A stretch of DNA of 64,000 nucleotides, from NCBI GenBank assembly GCA_030144725.1, contig JASKMD010000011.1, positions 6,716,812-6,780,811 of the forward strand, given 5' to 3'. The DNA comes from Haematococcus lacustris (Eukaryota > Chlorophyta > Chlorophyceae > Chlamydomonadales > Haematococcaceae). The notes under the pieces were generated by a model. It ran no database searches. It was not told the origin of the DNA and saw only the letters and a program-made list of their open reading frames with translations. Position 1 is the stretch's first letter. The number at the start of each line of letters is the position of its first letter. Position numbers and translations under genes: made by a program. Shown piece after piece: positions 59,196 to 64,000 of this stretch.

Positions 59196-60462
59196 GTATG
59201 AACTTCATGACACCCCAATGAGCGGGCATGGAGGGATTGCAAAGACATACAAGGCTGTATCAGATAGATTCTGGTGGCCTGGCATTCACAACTACGTGGC
59301 AGACTATGTGAAACGATGCCACGTGTGCCAACGCAATAAAAGCAGCACCCAGAAGCCGGCCGGACTAATGGTGCCATTGCAAATGCCCAAAGCCCCATGG
59401 GATAGTGTAAGCATGGAATTCGTGGTTAAGCTGCCCAAGACGGCGGCAGGACACGACTCCATCCTCGTGATTGTGGACAGGCTGACCAAGATGGTGCACC
59501 TGGCCCCCACCGTCGAGAAGGTCAATGGAGAAGACGTGGCACGTCTCTTCTACGACAATGTCTTCAAGCTGCATGGCATGCCCCTTGAGATCATATCAGA
59601 CAGGGACCCTCGTTTCCGAGGTCAGTTCTTCTCAGGACTGTGCGACATCATGCAAACCAAGCAATGCTTGTCCACCGCGTTTCATCCTCAGTCAGACGGC
59701 CAGACTGAAAGAATGAACAAGGTGATGGAAGACATGTTACGGCACTACGTCGGAGTCGAGTATGTGGATTGGGATAAATTCCTGTCCTCAGCCGAGTTTG
59801 CAATTAACAACTCGTATAACTCCTCCATTGGGACAACCCCCTTTCGCTTGAACAACGTTAAGGACCCAAACGTGCCGATAACCTTAAAGCTCGACGCCAC
59901 GACAAACAACGCCGCCCAAAACTTCGCCAGAGTCATGAAAGACAACTTGGAGAAGGCTAAGCTCACATTAGACGCGGCTCGTAAACGTCAAAAGGCCTAT
60001 TATGACCTCATGCACAGGGACGAAAACGAGATTGTCGTGGGCAGCGAAGTGCTACTTCGAACGAAGCACTTAAAGTTCAAGAATCCGGGGTCCCCGAAGC
60101 TATTACCCCTGTACATTGGGCCCTTCCAAGTCACACAGAAAGTGAATGACGTGGCCTTCAGGATAAAGCTCCCCGAGACGTTCAAAATACACGACGTATT
60201 CCATGTATCCAAGCTCAAGCCATTCTTGGCTGGACCTGGCATGATGGTGCCCCCTCCTCCTCTTGAAGAAGGCGACGGCCTCTACTTCACGGTGAATCAC
60301 CTGTTGCAGCACCGGAAGAACAAGCAAGGCAAGGATGAGTACTTGGTTAGATGGTCCGGCTACGGCCCAGAGCACGACACGTGGGAACCAGCAAGTAACC
60401 TCAAAAAGGCAACCATCCAGGAATACAAGGACAGCCTCAAACCTCTCCCCGAGTTTGTGTAA
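59196..60462 (+). pseudogene. pol: GypA-2 pol fragment 3 (integrase and chromodomain)
   Basis: Resumes at [13 protein letters not shown] and encodes the integrase zinc finger, catalytic core ([33 protein letters not shown]) and chromodomain to the stop at 60460-60462. One notable change: the first catalytic Asp of the core (SMDFVV in GypA-1) reads Glu here (SMEFVV at about 59413-59430), which would be expected to inactivate integrase even without the insertions. Confidence 0.92.
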
Positions 60463-61102
60463 AAGTCCTACTGCTCACCTTGGCCCGGTGGCAGCCGACA
60501 CCTAATTGGTGTTGAAGCATCGGAAGTCAGCACACGGTGAACGTGTCCTGCTCCTTTGAATACCCCATGACGTCTGCATAGTCTTGATGATGGTCTGTAT
60601 GGCTCATTCACACAACAACGTGTGATGAGAGCAGCATCTCTTGACGCTGTATGCAACGCATGTGGAAGTCCATCGCCCGGCACCTGCATAGTCGGAGAGA
60701 CCGTCTGTCTGGCCCACATGTGTCATGTGCACAAGTGTGGTGCAGGGTCTTCTTTGGCGCTGTATGTAGATCCCGACAAGTACACGCAGAACCAACGGTC
60801 GTCTGTATGGCCCACTAAGCTTACAAAGGCTGAGTGTGGTGCGGGACCTTAGGACGCTGCCTCGAGTGTTGGCGATCGGCGAGTGCCCCTCGCGTATGCA
60901 TGCTAAAACGCGCAGACACCCGTTGTCTGGATGCCCTCAAGTCACCTCGTCTGTATGGGGTGTTGGAGTCATGAACCAACACTCGCAGGAGCTTTCTTGT
61001 GTAAGAGCATTGGCACTCGGAGCCTCCCAGGCGTAGCTAACCTGCGGACAATGCTCCCCTGGTCTTTTTCCCGAGGACGGGTTTTGGCCAGGTCGGGGGG
61101 GA
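60463..61102 (+). other. GypA-2 3' noncoding region and polypurine tract
   Basis: 640 bp; 60463-60850 matches 1-384 inverted. It contains repeated short blocks (GTCTGTATGG, GTCTGGCCCA, GTCTGTATGGCCCA). It ends GGTCGGGGGGGA at 61091-61102, the polypurine tract. Confidence 0.8.
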
Positions 61103-61388
61103 TGTAACGAAGCGAGGTTCTTCCTAGGGGAAATAACCGAGCAGTTGCATGAGATCCCACCGTCATATCTCCCAGAAGGGTGACGGTGGCGTGTGACGGC
61201 TGGCCGCTGGCCTATTTAGCCGAGGGCCGCGAGAGAGTTGGGGATTCTCGTTATCAGAGGCATTGTGTAACACACATTGCCACCCAACCGGAAGTAGCGG
61301 ACTGTGGAACGCGAGGCAGGAGCGTCCCATTCACACGGAAGACAAACAAGGTGAGGCAGAGCAGCAGTTCTGCCACCCCTTTGTTACA
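61103..61388 (+). repeat. GypA-2 3' LTR
   Basis: Reads identical to 20622-20907; followed by the ACAGT duplicate. Confidence 0.95.
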
Positions 61389-61631
61389 ACAGTTGCCATG
61401 CAGCAGACCATTCAGCGACCGTTAACATTAACACTCGAGCTTTTCGACCTTAATAGATCCTTAACACAACCTTAACACATCTTTTGACAACTGCACACAG
61501 GCAAATTAGTGCGGATATTCGTCATCCTAGGGGGGTAGTTTTTTGATGCGGTTCGCCTCGGATTGTCCTTGCGACTCCAACGCCACTTGACGCTTGTTGA
61601 AATTCTGAGTATGTGAGCAGTTGGAGTGTAG
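61389..61631. other. Unassigned flanking sequence
   Basis: Outside GypA-2 and continuous with 20616 before insertion. No gene recognised. Confidence 0.4.
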
Positions 61632-61745
61632 GTACCTACAGTATTGTAGATGTCTACAGTACTGTAGATGTCTACAGTACTGTAGACACCTACAGTACTG
61701 TAGGTGTCTACAGTACTGTAGACATCTACAGTACTGTAGGTCAGA
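61632..61745. repeat. 18-bp palindromic array, left block
   Basis: Six copies of the palindrome CTACAGTACTGTAG (first copy CTACAGTATTGTAG) with 4-bp linkers such as ATGT, ACAC and GTGT. Confidence 0.93.
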
Positions 61746-62447
61746 TTTGACAAGGTCTCTTGTAAATAGGGTACCATGCTGTTCTCCACATTCAAACCAC
61801 CATTTGCTACCGCGATTGCACCGTCAGCTTCTGCGTGCTATAAATAGTGAGAGGCGTCGAATCGCAGGCCCGCAAGCTCAATATGGGTGTTTGTGCCGAA
61901 AGTTGTGTCCACGCAATAAGGTCGCCATAGGGAGCTACGTACATATGTGTAAGGTCTAAGGCCGGGGCCCGTCTCTATCGCAAGCTAGGTCTGTTCTGTT
62001 CTGTCGGTTGTACTGGGTAGCTCGGCTTGCAAGCTCCCGCAAAGCTGTGGATGTTGATGATGCCCCGCAATCACAACAACCTCGTGCACCGCACCCTCCC
62101 GTGTAATATCGAGTGCGGCAGAGATTGCCCCAAAAGTTGTTTGCGGTTGGCCCTCAACCATCCATCATTACATCTAACCTCACATCATTACATCATGACT
62201 CTTAGCCTACATCATTACATCACCACTTGTGTTCCTAACACAAGGGCTAGGCTCAGGATCGGTAACGAATCCTAGAGGCTGAGTAGGGCTGGGCAGGGCT
62301 GGGCTGGGCTCGGCAACATAGGCACGCTTTGTTGTCAGCGCATTTGCATAGCACTGTCGGGATAGCAAACGAGCTTGGGCTACATTGAGATGTTCCTGCA
62401 TGGGGGCGAAGGGGGCATGGGGGTTAAGGATGCATGGGGGGAAGGCA
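61746..62447. other. Unassigned sequence between the palindrome arrays
   Basis: Contains TATA-like GCTATAAATAGTG near 61837, ACATCATTACATCA repeats near 62180-62220 and GGGCTGGGCAGG short repeats near 62290. No gene recognised. Confidence 0.4.
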
Positions 62448-63004
62448 CCTACAGTACTGTAGACCCCCACAGTACTGTAGACACCTACAGTACTGTAGAC
62501 ACCTACAGTACTGTAGACACCTACAGTACTGTAGGTGTCTACAGTACTGTAGACATCTACAGTACTGTAGACATCTACAGTACTGTAGACACCTACAGTA
62601 CTGTAGACACCTACAGTACTGTAGACACCAACAGTACTGTAGACATCTACAGTACTGTAGACCCCTACAGTACTGTAGACCCCCACAGTACTGTAGACCC
62701 CCACAGTACTGTAGACACCTACAGTACTGTAGACACCTACAGTACTGTAGACCCCTACAGTACTGTAGACCCCTACAGTACTGTAGACCCCTACAGTACT
62801 GTAGACACCTACAGTACTGTAGACACCTACAGTACTGTAGACACCTACAGTACTGTAGACACCTACAGTACTGTAGACACCTACAGTACTATAGACACCT
62901 ACAGTACTGTAGACACCTACAGTACTGTAGACACCTACAGTACTTTAGACATCTACAGTACTGTAGACACCTACAGTACTGTAGACACCTACAGTACTGT
63001 AGGC
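62448..63004. repeat. 18-bp palindromic array, right block
   Basis: About 31 copies of CTACAGTACTGTAG spaced by ACAC, ACCC or ACAT. Each unit is its own reverse complement, so both strands carry the same motif. Confidence 0.95.
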
Positions 63005-64000
63005 AGCAGCAGCATGGGTGGCAGCAGCAGCAGGGGGGGGGGCAGCAGCAGCAGCAGGGGGGCAGCAGCAGCAGCAGCAGGGGGGCAGCAGCAGCAGCAG
63101 TAGGGGGGTAGCAGCAGCAGCAGCAGGGGGGCAGCGGCAGCAGCAGCAGTAGGGGGGCAGCAGCAGCAGCAGTAGGGGGGTAGCAGCAGCAGCAGTAGGG
63201 GGGCAGCAGCAGCAGCAGCAGTAGGGGGGTAGCAGCAGCAGCAGCAGGGGGGCAGCAGCAGCAGCAGTAGGGGGGTAGCAGCAGCAGCAGCAGGGGGGCA
63301 GCAGCAGCAGCAGCAGTAGGGGGGCAGCAGCAGCAGCAGTAGGGGGGTAGCAGCAGCAGCAGCAGGGGGGCAGCAGCAGCAGCAGTAGGGGGGTAGCAGC
63401 AGCAGCAGTAGGGGGGTAGCAGCAGCAGCAGCAGGGGGGCAGCAGCAGCAGCAGGGGGGCAGCAGCAGCAGCAGCAGGGGGGGGGGCAGCAGCAGCAGCA
63501 GGGGGGCAGCAGCAGCAGCAGCAGGGGGGCAGCAGCAGCAGCAGTAGGGGGGTAGCAGCAGCAGCAGCAGGGGGGCAGCAGCAGCAGCAGCAGTAGGGGG
63601 GCAGCAGCAGCAGCAGTAGGGGGGTAGCAGCAGCAGCAGTAGGGGGGCAGCAGCAGCAGCAGCAGTAGGGGGGTAGCAGCAGCAGCAGCAGGGGGGCAGC
63701 AGCAGCAGCAGTAGGGGGGTAGCAGCAGCAGCAGGGGGGCAGCAGCAGCAGCAGCAGTAGGGGGGCAGCAGCAGCAGCAGTAGGGGGGTGGCAGCAGCAG
63801 CAGCAGTAGGGGGGTAGCAGCAGCAGCAGCAGTAGGGGGGTAGCAGCAGCAGCAGCAGGGGGGCAGCAGCAGCAGCAGGGGGGCAGCAGCAGCAGCAGCA
63901 GCAGGGGGGCAGCAGCAGCAGCAGGGGGGCAGCAGCAGCAGCAGCAGTAGGGGGGTAGCAGCAGCAGCAGTAGGGGGGTAGCAGCAGCAGCAGTAGGGGG
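63005..64000. repeat. G-run/CAG compound array, continuing beyond the window
   Basis: Units of five to seven G followed by four to six CAG (GCAGCAGCAGCAG), with variants carrying TAG before the G-run. Period about 18-27 bp. It combines trinucleotide CAG and G-quadruplex-prone runs and extends past the end of the window. Confidence 0.95.

Larger units (their letters stand above)
20622..61388 (+). mobile_element. Ty3/gypsy chromovirus GypA-2 with nested insertions
   Basis: Bounded by 286-bp LTRs that read identical (20622-20907 and 61103-61388; TGTAAC...GTTACA) and the 5-bp duplication ACAGT (20617-20621 and 61389-61393). After removing a MITE (24111-24456), E2 (26122-32176), E3 (33288-59195) and their duplicated bases, the element is about 8.45 kb with gag and pol collinear with GypA-1. 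Gag carries nonsense and frameshift changes; pol is intact apart from the insertions. Confidence 0.95.

Overview
The window looks like a transposon-dense, GC-rich, repeat-rich piece of a nuclear genome, most likely a chlorophyte green alga of the Chlamydomonas/Volvox type. This is inferred from GC-rich coding style, Ty3 elements with chromodomains, Ty1/copia elements, introns and abundant perfect short tandem repeats; no host marker gene confirms it. I see no convincing host protein-coding gene. Almost every base belongs to a nested stack of retrotransposons and DNA transposons.

Layout. 1-12708: Ty3 element GypA-1 on the minus strand, its 3' LTR lying outside the window, with DNA element E1 (4517-9554) inserted in its gag. 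12709-13030: a mini-LTR element with two identical 63-bp LTRs and a tRNA-like core; it sits exactly where the 5' LTR of GypA-1 should be. 13031-13855: the 5' end of a hAT-like transposon (minus strand) with a BED zinc finger. 13856-14219: unassigned. 14220-20518: Ty3 element GypB, with identical 200-bp LTRs and target duplication CTCCA. 20519-20621: short unassigned stretch. 20622-61388: Ty3 element GypA-2 (plus strand), identical 286-bp LTRs, target duplication ACAGT, blown up from about 8.45 kb to 40.8 kb by nested insertions. 61389-64000: flanking sequence with 18-bp palindromic arrays and a G-run/CAG array.

Inside GypA-2 are a 346-bp MITE (24111-24456), element E2 (26122-32176) and foldback element E3 (33288-59195). 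The right arm of E3 was itself hit by element E4 (35467-46065, which carries the copia element Cop-1) and by an intact copia element, Cop-2 (46311-52162), and parts of it were duplicated in tandem.

The most striking pattern is that E1, E2, E3, E4 and the MITE all begin CACTC and end GAGTG. They make 2-bp (once 3-bp) target duplications, and I found no transposase in them. E1, E2 and E3 carry inverted subterminal arrays of an element-specific short motif at both ends; E4 has a large array at its right end. These arrays and interior microsatellites have grown to kilobase size, so the satellite DNA of this window between 4.5 and 59 kb is transposon cargo. Both Ty3 families also place pol in the same frame as gag behind a single stop codon, suggesting stop-codon readthrough.
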